Positions 20,082 to 28,670 of a stretch of DNA of 64,000 nucleotides are shown piece by piece (the first letter of the stretch is position 1; each line of letters starts with the position of its first letter). Below the pieces are notes generated by a model, which made no database searches, was not told the origin of the DNA, and was given only the letters and a program-made list of their open reading frames with translations. Made by a program: the position numbers and the translations under genes. This stretch comes from Bacteroidia bacterium. GTDB lineage: Bacteria; Bacteroidota; Bacteroidia; M30B66. The stretch lies in NCBI GenBank assembly GCA_018401705.1, contig JAGYKL010000018.1, forward strand, positions 1 to 64,000, written 5' to 3'.

Positions 20082-21008
20082 CTAAGCCAGGTAAAGATTC
20101 GTGATGCGGTAGTTCGCTGGAGTATATCCTGTTATCCTTCTAAAGATATCTACAAAATGATTCAGATTATTGAAACCACTTCTAAATGCGACATCCGAAA
20201 CGGTATATCGGGTTTGATGCAGAAGGCGACAAGCCATTTTTATACGCTCTTGTAGAATGAACTCTAATGGAGACATTCCAAATTCCCTTTTAAAACTTCT
20301 AAAGAAATGGGGTCTGCTCATGCAAGCCAAAGAACTTAACTGATTCATGCTAAGTTTTTCGGTTAAATGCTCGCGAATGTATTGAATAACGTAGGCAAGC
20401 CTGTTATTATTCATATAATGTACAGCCTGATCAATCAACAGATGTCTTGCTTGAGTTTGCATAAGCCTCAACAATAATTCATTGAGTGCAAAGCCTGCAA
20501 AAGTGTCTTTGGATGAATTTGTTTCCCGAGACAGACTGATTAAACGATTGAGTGTTTTGGTTATATCCTCGCTATTGTTGAGATGATAGTTCTGCATATT
20601 TAATGACCATTCATCGCCATCTTCACATTTAGGCATGTGCTCATTAAACTGAGAAACCGTGCTTCGAATAAAATCTTCTGAAATAGTTAATGCCAGGCAT
20701 TGAGTTGGACTTTCTTTGCTCGCGTCAGGAAAATCAATCACCATGGTTTCATGAGAAGGCAGAATCAGAGATTCTCCCGGATAAAACTCAAATGGATTTG
20801 CATTATGCAGATGCATCACCTTTTTTCCTCGCAGCATCGCTGCAACTACAGGAGCATTAAAAGTTAAATCAACACGATCTGCTGGCTTATGTGTTTCAAA
20901 AACGTTCAATTCACAATTCTGAAATTGAAAAGTACTCCTATGCTCAACTGGAGTTTCTAGGAGGTGCTCCTCTGTTAGTGCAATTAAATTGGGAGTGTAA
21001 CTTTTCAT
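20082..21008 (-). CDS. AraC-family transcriptional regulator
   Basis: Regulator of about 308 residues with start at the ATG at 21008 ('MKSYTPNLIALTEEH'). The first 170 residues form an AraC N-terminal cupin-like sensor region ('RGKKVMHLHNANPFEFYPGE', 'TQCLALTISEDFI'). The C-terminal 100 residues are a two-helix-turn-helix AraC DNA-binding domain ('LSMNQLSSLACMSRPHFFRSFK', 'VSDVAFRSGFNNLNHFVDIFRR'). It is divergent from the aldehyde dehydrogenase gene, with 157 bp between starts. By analogy with similar pairs it probably activates that gene in response to an alcohol or aldehyde. The effector itself is not evident. Confidence 0.9.
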   Translation of the reverse strand: MKSYTPNLIALTEEHLLETPVEHRSTFQFQNCELNVFETHKPADRVDLTFNAPVVAAMLRGKKVMHLHNANPFEFYPGESLILPSHETMVIDFPDASKESPTQCLALTISEDFIRSTVSQFNEHMPKCEDGDEWSLNMQNYHLNNSEDITKTLNRLISLSRETNSSKDTFAGFALNELLLRLMQTQARHLLIDQAVHYMNNNRLAYVIQYIREHLTEKLSMNQLSSLACMSRPHFFRSFKREFGMSPLEFILQERIKMACRLLHQTRYTVSDVAFRSGFNNLNHFVDIFRRITGYTPANYRITNLYLA

Positions 21009-21066
21009 TAGGTAGTTTGATAATGGCAATTTAAGAAAAACTACAAATACCATCAAGTTAAGAATA

Positions 21067-21103
21067 GTATCAAAATGATACAATACTTAACCTTTAAAGT
21101 ATT
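21067..21103. promoter_or_regulatory. Inverted repeats in the AraC/aldehyde dehydrogenase divergent promoter
   Basis: Two adjacent inverted repeats sit in the region shared by the divergent genes: GTATCA-AAA-TGATAC (21067-21081) and AATACTT-N8-AAGTATT (21082-21103). Their position between the two start sites suggests operator function for the AraC-type regulator. This is inference; AraC proteins more often bind direct repeats. Confidence 0.4.
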
Positions 21104-21134
21104 ATCCATCACCAAGCATTTCTGCTTATGAAAC

Positions 21135-21142
21135 TAGATTTG
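21135..21142 (+). promoter_or_regulatory. Bacteroidota-type -7 promoter box of the aldehyde dehydrogenase gene
   Basis: TAGATTTG matches the TAnnTTTG -7 element used by the Bacteroidota primary sigma factor. It lies 23 bp before the ATG. The upstream -33 element is not clear, which would fit a promoter that needs the AraC activator. Confidence 0.5.
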
Positions 21143-21165
21143 GATAAACCAAAATCACAATTGTT

Positions 21166-22692
21166 ATGGAAACAACAATGGAAATGACAAGCAAGCTTAT
21201 ATCTCGTCCAACATTTAAAGACAGGTATGATAATTTTATTGGGGGTGAATTTGTTGCTCCCATCAATGGAAAGTATTTCGACAACATTTCACCAATAGAT
21301 GGAAAAGTTTTTACACAGGCAGCACGCTCAGATGCTGCAGATATTGAAAAAGCTTTAGATGCTGCTAGTGCAGCATTTGCTTCTTGGTCAAAAACTTCGG
21401 TAACAGAACGCTCGAATATTCTTTTAAAGATTGCTGATGTAATGGAATCCAACCTTGCCTATTTAGCAGCAGTTGAAACTGTTGATAATGGTAAAGCAAT
21501 CCGCGAAACCATGGCTGCAGATTTACCTTTAGCTATTGATCATTTCAGATACTTTGCCGGCGTTATCAGAGCTGAAGAAAGTGGGGTTTCGGAATTAGAT
21601 GCAACGACATTATCGTTGAATATTCACGAGCCAATTGGAGTTGTTGGACAAATTATTCCCTGGAATTTCCCTTTACTTATGGCAGCCTGGAAAATAGCTC
21701 CGGCTCTTGCAGCAGGATGCACTGTGGTTGTTAAACCTGCCGAGCAAACTCCTACAAGCATTATGGTATGGCTTGAACTTATCGGTCATTTGTTGCCGGC
21801 CGGAGTACTTAATGTTGTAACAGGATTCGGACTTGAAGCCGGAAAACCTTTGGCAACCTCAGAAAGAATCGCAAAAGTCGCATTTACAGGAGAAACCTCA
21901 ACGGGAAAACTAATCATGCAATATGCAGCAGAAAACATCATTCCTGTTTCTATGGAATTGGGAGGTAAATCTCCAAATATTTTCTTCAAATCTGTGATGG
22001 CCGAAGACGATGAGTTTTTAGACAAGGCTATTGAAGGAGCTGTTTTATTTGCCCTTAACCAGGGCGAAGTTTGTACTTGTCCAAGCAGAATGCTTGTGCA
22101 TGTAGACATTTATGATGAATTTATCAAGCGAGTAATAGAACGAACCAAACAAATTAGAGTCGGAAATCCACTAGATCCTGAAACAATGATGGGAGCTCAA
22201 GCGTCGAATGAACAGTTCGACAAGGTTCTTTCATACATTGAGATTGGCCAACAAGAAGGTGCAGAACTACTTACTGGAGGTTCAGCTAAATATGTGAACA
22301 GCGGCTGCGAGAAAGGATATTATATCGAACCTACCATCATGAAAGGACACAATAAAATGAGGTTGTTTCAGGAAGAAATCTTTGGACCAGTGCTTTCTGT
22401 TGCCACCTTTAAAACCACTGAAGAAGCTATCAATATTGCCAATGATACAGCATTTGGCTTAGGTGCAGGTGTTTGGACAAGAGATGCTCATGAACTTTAT
22501 CAGGTGCCAAGAGCAATTCAGGCTGGTCGTGTTTGGGTTAATTGCTACCATGCTTATCCGGCGCATGCGCCTTTCGGCGGATATAAAAAGTCTGGTTTTG
22601 GCAGAGAGACACATAAAATGATGCTGAATCATTACCGCCAAACAAAGAATATGCTCATCTCTTACAGCAAAAGTAAGTTAGGTTTCTTTTGA
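21166..22692 (+). CDS. NAD(P)-dependent aldehyde dehydrogenase
   Basis: Cytoplasmic aldehyde dehydrogenase of 508 residues that oxidises an aldehyde to the acid. The cofactor and catalytic motifs are present: '[20 protein letters not shown]', 'FTGETSTGK', the catalytic Glu in '[13 protein letters not shown]', and the nucleophile Cys in '[11 protein letters not shown]', which has a second Cys two residues on. The sequence pattern is closest to the AldB/ExaC group of acetaldehyde-type dehydrogenases. Divergent control by an AraC regulator and a strong downstream terminator make it a single-gene inducible unit. Substrate choice is an inference from family resemblance. Confidence 0.93.
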   Translation: METTMEMTSKLISRPTFKDRYDNFIGGEFVAPINGKYFDNISPIDGKVFTQAARSDAADIEKALDAASAAFASWSKTSVTERSNILLKIADVMESNLAYLAAVETVDNGKAIRETMAADLPLAIDHFRYFAGVIRAEESGVSELDATTLSLNIHEPIGVVGQIIPWNFPLLMAAWKIAPALAAGCTVVVKPAEQTPTSIMVWLELIGHLLPAGVLNVVTGFGLEAGKPLATSERIAKVAFTGETSTGKLIMQYAAENIIPVSMELGGKSPNIFFKSVMAEDDEFLDKAIEGAVLFALNQGEVCTCPSRMLVHVDIYDEFIKRVIERTKQIRVGNPLDPETMMGAQASNEQFDKVLSYIEIGQQEGAELLTGGSAKYVNSGCEKGYYIEPTIMKGHNKMRLFQEEIFGPVLSVATFKTTEEAINIANDTAFGLGAGVWTRDAHELYQVPRAIQAGRVWVNCYHAYPAHAPFGGYKKSGFGRETHKMMLNHYRQTKNMLISYSKSKLGFF

Positions 22693-22713
22693 TTTTATTG
22701 AGATTTGCTTTCA

Positions 22714-22745
22714 GCCGGGCAAGAGAATTCTTGCCCGGTTTTTTT
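22714..22745. terminator. Intrinsic terminator after the aldehyde dehydrogenase gene
   Basis: CCGGGCAAGA and TCTTGCCCGG form a perfect 10-bp stem with a GAAT loop, followed by a T run. It ends the plus-strand gene. Its last two bases overlap the stop codon of the broken minus-strand gene, so it may also serve that gene from the other side. Confidence 0.92.
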
Positions 22746-22956
22746 ATTTAAAATCTACACTTTGCAATTGAATATCAATCACGTTAGAATCGGGTAATTG
22801 ATATTCCATTTTCACGAAACCATACTCAGCATCGAAAAAATACTTGCAAGTGATAATGCCCAACTCAGATTGAGCTTTGCTAGAAAAAGCAAAAACCCTT
22901 CTTTGGCCTAGTTCTCCAACAGTAATTGTTGTTTTCCCTTTTGATTGAGATTGGGT
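22744..22956 (-). pseudogene. C-terminal remnant of the secreted protein gene, beyond an in-frame stop
   Basis: After the TAA at 22957-22959 the same reading frame stays open for 70 more codons and ends with TAA at 22744-22746. The translated stretch looks like real protein ('VGELGQRRVFAFSSKAQ', then 'CKYFFDAEYGFVKMEYQLP' and 'VIDIQLQSVDF') with normal codon use. The simplest reading is that the gene was once about 230 residues long and a nonsense change (for example CAA to TAA) cut off the last third. A sequencing error would give the same picture. There is no start codon giving this part an independent life. Confidence 0.65.
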
Positions 22957-23436
22957 TTATACCTTAGTGATGAATAACCCATCAAAAGTTTTTGCCATGC
23001 TAACTTCACCTGCATTCTTTGAAACTCCAACAGTGTCTTTAAAAACATAAGTTGAAAATTGAGGAAAATCGCCAAAACTCAATATCTTCATATCTCCTAC
23101 TCGAGGCTGATGAATAAAGAATCTCTCTTTACTATCAACAACACCCGATTTATCCTCAATTAACACAGTGTCATTCCCATTTAAAGTATACAACTCCCAG
23201 ATTATTTGAGTTTGCTTTCTTTCAGGGTAAAAACCATTACTTACTGTTAAATCAAGCCTTTCAGTTTTGATTAATTCAGCGTTTTTATTTCTGTATTCAA
23301 CCTTAAAATAGAATTTTCTTCCCGGAATATATATCGAATTATCATCGTTATTATTCCAGCCTAATACATTCCAAACAACAAGCATAATAAAAAATACTAT
23401 TGTATAAAGTATTAGCTTTTTTGCCGTCAGTTTCAT
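22957..23436 (-). pseudogene. Truncated exported or membrane-anchored protein of unknown function
   Basis: N-terminal part (159 residues) of a gene interrupted by a single in-frame TAA. It has a hydrophobic N-terminal segment (residues about 8-25) that is a signal anchor or signal peptide, then a beta-rich domain ('GRKFYFKVEYRNKNAE', 'LDLTVSNGFYPERKQTQIIWELY', 'DKSGVVDSKERFFIHQPR'). I do not recognise a family. It starts directly after the subtilisin gene (adjacent bases, no gap), so the two are probably co-transcribed and the protein may act with the protease. The truncated product might still be made; whether it folds is unknown. Confidence 0.6.
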
Positions 23437-26046
23437 TTACTGCACAACTAGTTTCTCAGTCGAGTTTTTCCCCTCGCTAAGGATATTTACGAAATAAACA
23501 CCCTTTCTAAATTGAGAAACATTAAGTGAAAACACCTTAGAATTATCCGCGGGATTACCGCTAAATACCAATCTGCCCATAATATCATACATATCTATTC
23601 TGGCATTATTGAAGCTCCTTTGATTGATTATTTGAATTGCCTCTTTTGCCGGATTAGGCTGCAATGAAATTCGCAAGGGATTAATTAGCAAATCACCAGT
23701 TGGATCATCATCAGAATAAATAGCAATGTTATCGAGGTAGAGTATACTGCCTCCTTCGTTTACAGAAGAAAATTTCACCAATAGCTTATCTCCATTAAAA
23801 TCGTTTAAAATATTGATACTAAACGTTTCCCAATGAGATGAAGCAAATGGTTTAAACAGTGTCCAAGATGTATCTATAGTGGCTAAGTCTTCTCCGCCTT
23901 TGTAGAAGGCGTAATTCCAAGTAGATCCACAATCGTCAGACCACTCAACTTTCAGAGAATCAGAAAGTGATGAATTACGAAATCTGTATGCGTAATCAAA
24001 TTTTATTATCAAAGAATCAGCAATCTGAGGCACTTGCAATGCAGGTAAAACGATAGCATCCTGTTGACCTTTTCTGCTATATGTAATAAACCTCATCCGA
24101 GCCGAATATTCACTACTTGTTAGCCCTGAAGTATTTACAGTATCCCAGGAATTGCTGTAATCAGGATTTACAAGTATTAAATCATTTCCACTTAAGTCAT
24201 TGTATTCAAAACTTTCGCCAAAAGGCAATTGTTTATCACTTAAAGCTCTTACATAAGTTGTTCTACTATTATTAATTAGCACTCTTTCCTCCTGAGGCGA
24301 GTTTAAGTCAACTCTTGAATACAATTCATGGTTGCCCGTTAACAAATCAAAATTCCCAAGAGTAATAGCTAACTCGGCTCCTACACCAATATTTTCTTCA
24401 AGTAATACAGGATTTTGAGCTAAACCATCTAACCAAAAACGAATGGTTCCGCCGCCGGTAATAATTTGAGAACCTATATTTCTTAGTACAACCTCAATTG
24501 ATTGAGAGCCTGAACAAGTCAACTCTCCAGTTGAAAAAGAAGCTAATTCAATATCTAATTCTGAACTATTTGGTGGCACAGGTACGTTTGTTTCACTAAG
24601 AAAATTGTAAGCATTTTCAAGGTTAATAAGTCCACGACCGTAGGTATTATCTTCACCTTCTTCTCCTAAATCAATAGCACTTTGGTACAAAGCATTTAAA
24701 ATATCTCTTCCACTCAAATAAGGGAATGCTTCCTTTAATAATAAAACAGCACCGGCAACGTGCGGTCCTGCCATTGAGGTACCTGAATACAGAGCATATT
24801 GATCCCATTGGACGCTTGAACGAACATTAACACCTGGAGCAGAAACTTCAGGCTTGATTTTCCAGGCATCAGGTACATCACAAGAGGTGGGACCTCTTGA
24901 TGAAAATGATGCAATTGCAAAATTAGGATCTGCAGCATCTATTGCCCCAACTGTGAAAATATTGAGGCTGTCTAAAGTTACATATTGTGGCAAGCTTACA
25001 CTTCCTGCGGCAGGACCTTCATTTCCGGCAGAATATTCAACAGCAATACCGGCTAAATCAAGCGCTGTATATAAATCAACAATAAAAGGAGCTGTACAAA
25101 GTCCCTCAGCAATTGAATCGCCAACACCCCATGAATTACAAATAACATCAGGAATATCATCCATTGTTTGGTCATCCCCATCAGGGTTAAGTGCAAATTC
25201 AAAAGCTGTAAGAATTTCAGTAACTGGCTTAATATCTGCTAGATCTTCAACAATTGGGTCTGAAGCCATATAAGTGGCATTAAATGCAACACCGATTGTA
25301 TCAGAAGTTGAAGGATCAAGTCCCAAAACAGTGCCTGTTACGTGAGTACCATGTGCATCTGGTTTATCTGCGGCAACATCTGAATCAAAACCAAACCAAA
25401 CCTGATTCTGTGGTAAATGATTACCAAGCCATTGCCTGCGAATAGCCGGGTGATTAGGCCAAACGCCTGTATCTACGGTATAGAGTTTTCGATTTAATCC
25501 GGTATACCCTAAATTCCACATGAACGGAGCTGCAATAACTTCAAGTCCTTGCTCATGTCCTCCAACACTTCTGGATGAAGCTTCAATCATTTGAACAGGC
25601 TTTATACCATGAATACCAAAGCGACTGCTTGATGTAATAAATTCTATTTCTGGCATCGAGGATAAAACCTGAATGAAATCAGATTCAGCTTTAAGCTGTA
25701 AAGCATTAATAATGTAAAACTGTTTCTGAATTTCTGCCTTATCGGCAGGATGAGATAAATTCCATGCTCTTACAAAATCAACTAAGTTTGATTGAACACT
25801 GTTTGAAGCTTCCTTTAATGAATGAAGAACGTCATAAGCTCTCTCATGAATTGGAGTATTTTCAGAATAAAAACGGGAAGCTAATTCTTGAAGATTAGCA
25901 CGTTCTCTAAAAAACACTAAACATTCAAAAGAGCTGCTTTGGTTTGAGGCCGTTATTTTACTCGTTAAATATGGGTCAATTGTTCCCTGAGAAAGACAAG
26001 TAATCGAAAATAAAATATTGCAAACAATTAAAATCCTACTGAGCAT
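23437..26046 (-). CDS. Secreted subtilisin-like serine protease (S8) with T9SS sorting domain
   Basis: Exported protease of 869 residues. A signal peptide (about 1-20) is followed by an inhibitor-like propeptide (about 30-150). The S8 catalytic domain runs over about 165-485 with a complete triad: Asp192 in 'YTVDTGVWPNHP', His232 in 'DAHGTHVTG' and Ser424 in 'YSGTSMAGPHVAG', plus the oxyanion Asn342 in 'YSAGNEGP'. Later come a CARDB-like beta domain (about 500-590), a jelly-roll-like domain of MAM/cleaved-adhesin type (about 600-765, 'IIKFDYAYRFRNSS ... YLDNIAIY') and a T9SS type A C-terminal domain ('LQPNPAKEAIQI ... GVYFVNI'). It probably degrades extracellular protein for nutrition. It heads a two-gene unit with the broken gene immediately downstream. 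Confidence 0.93.
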   Translation of the reverse strand: MLSRILIVCNILFSITCLSQGTIDPYLTSKITASNQSSSFECLVFFRERANLQELASRFYSENTPIHERAYDVLHSLKEASNSVQSNLVDFVRAWNLSHPADKAEIQKQFYIINALQLKAESDFIQVLSSMPEIEFITSSSRFGIHGIKPVQMIEASSRSVGGHEQGLEVIAAPFMWNLGYTGLNRKLYTVDTGVWPNHPAIRRQWLGNHLPQNQVWFGFDSDVAADKPDAHGTHVTGTVLGLDPSTSDTIGVAFNATYMASDPIVEDLADIKPVTEILTAFEFALNPDGDDQTMDDIPDVICNSWGVGDSIAEGLCTAPFIVDLYTALDLAGIAVEYSAGNEGPAAGSVSLPQYVTLDSLNIFTVGAIDAADPNFAIASFSSRGPTSCDVPDAWKIKPEVSAPGVNVRSSVQWDQYALYSGTSMAGPHVAGAVLLLKEAFPYLSGRDILNALYQSAIDLGEEGEDNTYGRGLINLENAYNFLSETNVPVPPNSSELDIELASFSTGELTCSGSQSIEVVLRNIGSQIITGGGTIRFWLDGLAQNPVLLEENIGVGAELAITLGNFDLLTGNHELYSRVDLNSPQEERVLINNSRTTYVRALSDKQLPFGESFEYNDLSGNDLILVNPDYSNSWDTVNTSGLTSSEYSARMRFITYSRKGQQDAIVLPALQVPQIADSLIIKFDYAYRFRNSSLSDSLKVEWSDDCGSTWNYAFYKGGEDLATIDTSWTLFKPFASSHWETFSINILNDFNGDKLLVKFSSVNEGGSILYLDNIAIYSDDDPTGDLLINPLRISLQPNPAKEAIQIINQRSFNNARIDMYDIMGRLVFSGNPADNSKVFSLNVSQFRKGVYFVNILSEGKNSTEKLVVQ

Positions 26047-26092
26047 ACCTTACATAAATTTAAGGTAGCAAGTTACAATTTAATGCAAATGC

Positions 26093-26578
26093 TCAGGAAT
26101 TAGACTTAAGAAGGATACGCAAATCATCTTGAAAAGACATGCCATTGAGACCTAATGGAAGCAAAAAATCGCCATCGGTTCTATCTACCATTTTCAAAGC
26201 TTTAAGAAGGATATCCTTTCCTTCATCACTAAGCATCATATTTTTTGATCGTGTATCTATCTTATTCTTTTTACGACTCAGTAATCCTTTCTTCTGCATG
26301 TTTCGAAGAATCTTAGAAGTCATCATCTTATCTATTCTGCAATGTGCAGCCAGATCTTGCTGAGTAACAATGTTCTTTTGAGTGCTTAGGTAATCTAGTG
26401 CTGCCAGCAACAAAAACTGAGCATGAGTAATATCTAATGTATCTAGTTGAGCTTTCAACTTTCTTTGCCACAGCATAGAAACTTGCCACATAACAAATCC
26501 ACCATTGTTTTCAGGGTCTGAAAACGGATGTCGAGCGTTGGAAACTTTCACTGAAGCTTCAGCTGATTTTTTAGACAT
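26093..26578 (-). CDS. MarR-family transcriptional regulator
   Basis: Winged-helix regulator of 161 residues with the MarR plan: 'QVSMLWQRKLKAQLDTLDITHAQFLLLAALDYL', recognition helix region 'VTQQDLAAHCRIDKMMTSKILRNMQKKGLLSRKK', and the wing with 'DTRSKNMMLSDEGKDIL'. The target is unknown. A perfect short palindrome ACAAATTTGT lies about 33 bp upstream of its start and might be an autoregulatory operator, though it is short. No transporter or enzyme is adjacent in an obvious operon. Confidence 0.88.
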   Translation of the reverse strand: MSKKSAEASVKVSNARHPFSDPENNGGFVMWQVSMLWQRKLKAQLDTLDITHAQFLLLAALDYLSTQKNIVTQQDLAAHCRIDKMMTSKILRNMQKKGLLSRKKNKIDTRSKNMMLSDEGKDILLKALKMVDRTDGDFLLPLGLNGMSFQDDLRILLKSNS

Positions 26579-26645
26579 TCTATGTTTAATTTAGTTGCTG
26601 TTATGAATAATACAAATTTGTTTAGTGTGTGGTGGAATAGAAACG

Positions 26646-26680
26646 AAAGTAATAAATACTACTCAATACCAAATACTTTT
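26646..26680. repeat. Short heptamer-periodic repeat between marR and prmC
   Basis: Five consecutive 7-base units can be read: AAAGTAA, TAAATAC, TACTCAA, TACCAAA, TACTTTT. The unit TACTCAA is the same as in the larger arrays at 55.4 and 57.2 kb. On its own this stretch would be unremarkable in AT-rich DNA; the shared unit and register make it likely to be a small member of the same family. Confidence 0.45.
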
Positions 26681-26683
26681 TTT

Positions 26684-27553
26684 TCATTTTCCTGTTTTTC
26701 CAACTACAAACCTAGGATGGCCGCTTAAATCCTCATGAATAACACAGTCCCTAATTCCCATTGACTGCCAAAGACTTGAAACATCTTGTGCAAAGTTTTT
26801 ATGGCATTCTGCCATAATGATTCCATCTGCTTTAAGTATTGAACTGCCCCATTTTGCTAAACGTTTGTAGAAAATCAATGCGTCATCATCATCAACAAAT
26901 AATGCTATGGATGGCTCACTTTTACTCACATGCAATGCCAATTCAACCTTCTCTCTATATGGTATATATGGTGGATTAGAAACAAGGAAGTCGTATTTAT
27001 TACTATATTCAGCTGGCGGATTTTGCATAATATCATACTGATGATAACTCACATCAAGATTCAATCGCTTTGCATTGCTTCTAGCCACATCTATTGCATC
27101 CTGTGAAACGTCAAAGCCATCCACTTGCGCAATAGGTAAATAGTGTTTAAGGGCCAAAGAAATACATCCACTTCCTGAACAAGCATCCATTATCTTAATA
27201 TCCTTTTGCGGATTCAAGGAAAGCACGTGATTCACCAATTCTTCTGTTTCAGGACGAGGGATAAGCACTGCAGGATTAACTTCAATTTCCAAATCCATAA
27301 ACCACGTTTTTCCTCTGATATACTGAACAGGTTCATGATTTTTGAGTCGTTTTACCCACTTAGAATACCTTATCAAATCACTTTCATTTACCCTTTCATC
27401 AGGATGCAGGTGAATATGTATCATTGAATAACCATTAATATCTTCCGCTGCAAGGCGAAATAATGCCAATCGCTCAGATGCATCATACTCATCCTTAAGC
27501 TCTTGTTCAAAATATCGCTTTATTTCATCGATTCTATTTCCTGGTATTCTCAT
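26684..27553 (-). CDS. prmC: Release factor glutamine methyltransferase
   Basis: SAM-dependent enzyme (289 residues from the ATG at 27553, 'MRIPGNRIDEIKRYF') that methylates the GGQ glutamine of peptide-chain release factors RF1 and RF2. The N-terminal helical domain recognises the factor ('VQYIRGKTWFMDLEIEVNPAVLIPRPETEELV' region). The SAM fold has 'IMDACSGSGCISLALK', and the catalytic 'VSNPPYIP' motif is intact. The start is divergent from ribD with a gap of only 79 bp. Confidence 0.95.
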   Translation of the reverse strand: MRIPGNRIDEIKRYFEQELKDEYDASERLALFRLAAEDINGYSMIHIHLHPDERVNESDLIRYSKWVKRLKNHEPVQYIRGKTWFMDLEIEVNPAVLIPRPETEELVNHVLSLNPQKDIKIMDACSGSGCISLALKHYLPIAQVDGFDVSQDAIDVARSNAKRLNLDVSYHQYDIMQNPPAEYSNKYDFLVSNPPYIPYREKVELALHVSKSEPSIALFVDDDDALIFYKRLAKWGSSILKADGIIMAECHKNFAQDVSSLWQSMGIRDCVIHEDLSGHPRFVVGKTGK

Positions 27554-27632
27554 AGCCAATTTTGGGAGTGCAAAGAAATTCTAATTCCTCAAACATCTGC
27601 AAGGGCTTTTGCATTTCATTTACTTTTGAGGA

Positions 27633-28670
27633 ATGGAAAATTACATGCACCGTGCGCTTGAACTTGCGAAAAGAGGTTTTGGCAATGTGGCGCCTAATCC
27701 AATGGTAGGCTGCGTTATCGTGCATAATGATAGTATTATTGGTGAAGGCTGGCATCAACAATTCGGACAAGCTCATGCCGAAGTGAATGCTATTAACTCG
27801 GTTATTAATCAGGAATTATTAGCTCAATCTACTTTATATGTAACTCTAGAACCTTGCAGTCACTTTGGCAAGACTCCTCCATGTGCTGACTTAATTATTA
27901 CTAAAAACATCCCCAAAGTTGTCATAGCATCTATCGACCCCAACCCAAAGGTTAGTGGTAAAGGCATTGAAAAGTTGAAGACTGCAGGAATTGAAGTTAT
28001 TTCGGGGATTCTAGATGCTGAGGCTAAATTCATCAACCGAAGGTTTAATACTTTTCATCAAAAAAAGCGACCATATATTATTCTTAAATGGGCACAAAGT
28101 GCCGATGGCTTTATGGATAAGCAAAGAAGTACAAATGAAGCCGGTTCTTTTGCAATTTCATCCCCGGAAGCGCATCAACTTACACATAGATGGCGAACTG
28201 AAGAGCAGGCAATCCTAATTGGTAAAACAACTGCTATCAATGATCAACCCTTGTTAACAGCGAGATTGTGGCCAGGAAAAAACCCTTTGAGAATTCTTAT
28301 TGACCCAAACCTTGAGGTAGATTTAAGCAATCCCATTTTTAATGAAGATGCAAGAACCTTAGTCTTTAATCGCCTTGAATCAAGGCTAATTTTTAATACC
28401 GAACGAATTCAGTTAGATTTTAGTCAGAATGTTTTGGAAAATATCCTCAGTTACCTTCATTACGAAGGAATTCAATCGGTTTTAGTTGAAGGAGGCAGAC
28501 AAACCTTAGATTCATTTATTGAATCTAATTTGTTTGACGAAATAAGAAGGTTTACCTCATTAGAACTCAAGCTTGACGAAGGGTTAAAAGCACCGCAAAT
28601 TGAAATGCTTGCATTAGAATGCTATACAATTGAAAACAAAGATTTTTTGGAGGTCTTTAGGAATGCTTAG
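27633..28670 (+). CDS. ribD: Bifunctional riboflavin biosynthesis deaminase/reductase RibD
   Basis: Two-domain enzyme (345 residues) for the second and third steps of riboflavin synthesis. The N-terminal deaminase (about 1-145) has the zinc site 'HAEVNAI' and 'PCSHFGKTPPC'. The C-terminal reductase (about 146-345, 'RPYIILKWAQSADG', 'ILIGKTTAINDQPLLTAR', 'VLVEGGRQTLDSFI') uses NADPH. Both sites look intact. No FMN riboswitch or other rib genes are visible nearby. A TACTTTTG box (27621-27628) ends only 4 bp before the ATG at 27633; if it is the -7 element the transcript would be nearly leaderless, or translation starts at Met5. Confidence 0.95.
   Translation: MENYMHRALELAKRGFGNVAPNPMVGCVIVHNDSIIGEGWHQQFGQAHAEVNAINSVINQELLAQSTLYVTLEPCSHFGKTPPCADLIITKNIPKVVIASIDPNPKVSGKGIEKLKTAGIEVISGILDAEAKFINRRFNTFHQKKRPYIILKWAQSADGFMDKQRSTNEAGSFAISSPEAHQLTHRWRTEEQAILIGKTTAINDQPLLTARLWPGKNPLRILIDPNLEVDLSNPIFNEDARTLVFNRLESRLIFNTERIQLDFSQNVLENILSYLHYEGIQSVLVEGGRQTLDSFIESNLFDEIRRFTSLELKLDEGLKAPQIEMLALECYTIENKDFLEVFRNA

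Noticed and set aside
22459-22641. Small minus-strand frames inside the aldehyde dehydrogenase gene
   Set aside because: Antisense to a complete enzyme with all catalytic motifs; no independent support.
28667-28670. Overlap of ribD and SBBP stop codons as an unusual regulatory overlap
   Set aside because: Four-base convergent overlaps also occur at tsaD/TPR and at 35161-35164 and are ordinary in compact bacterial genomes.
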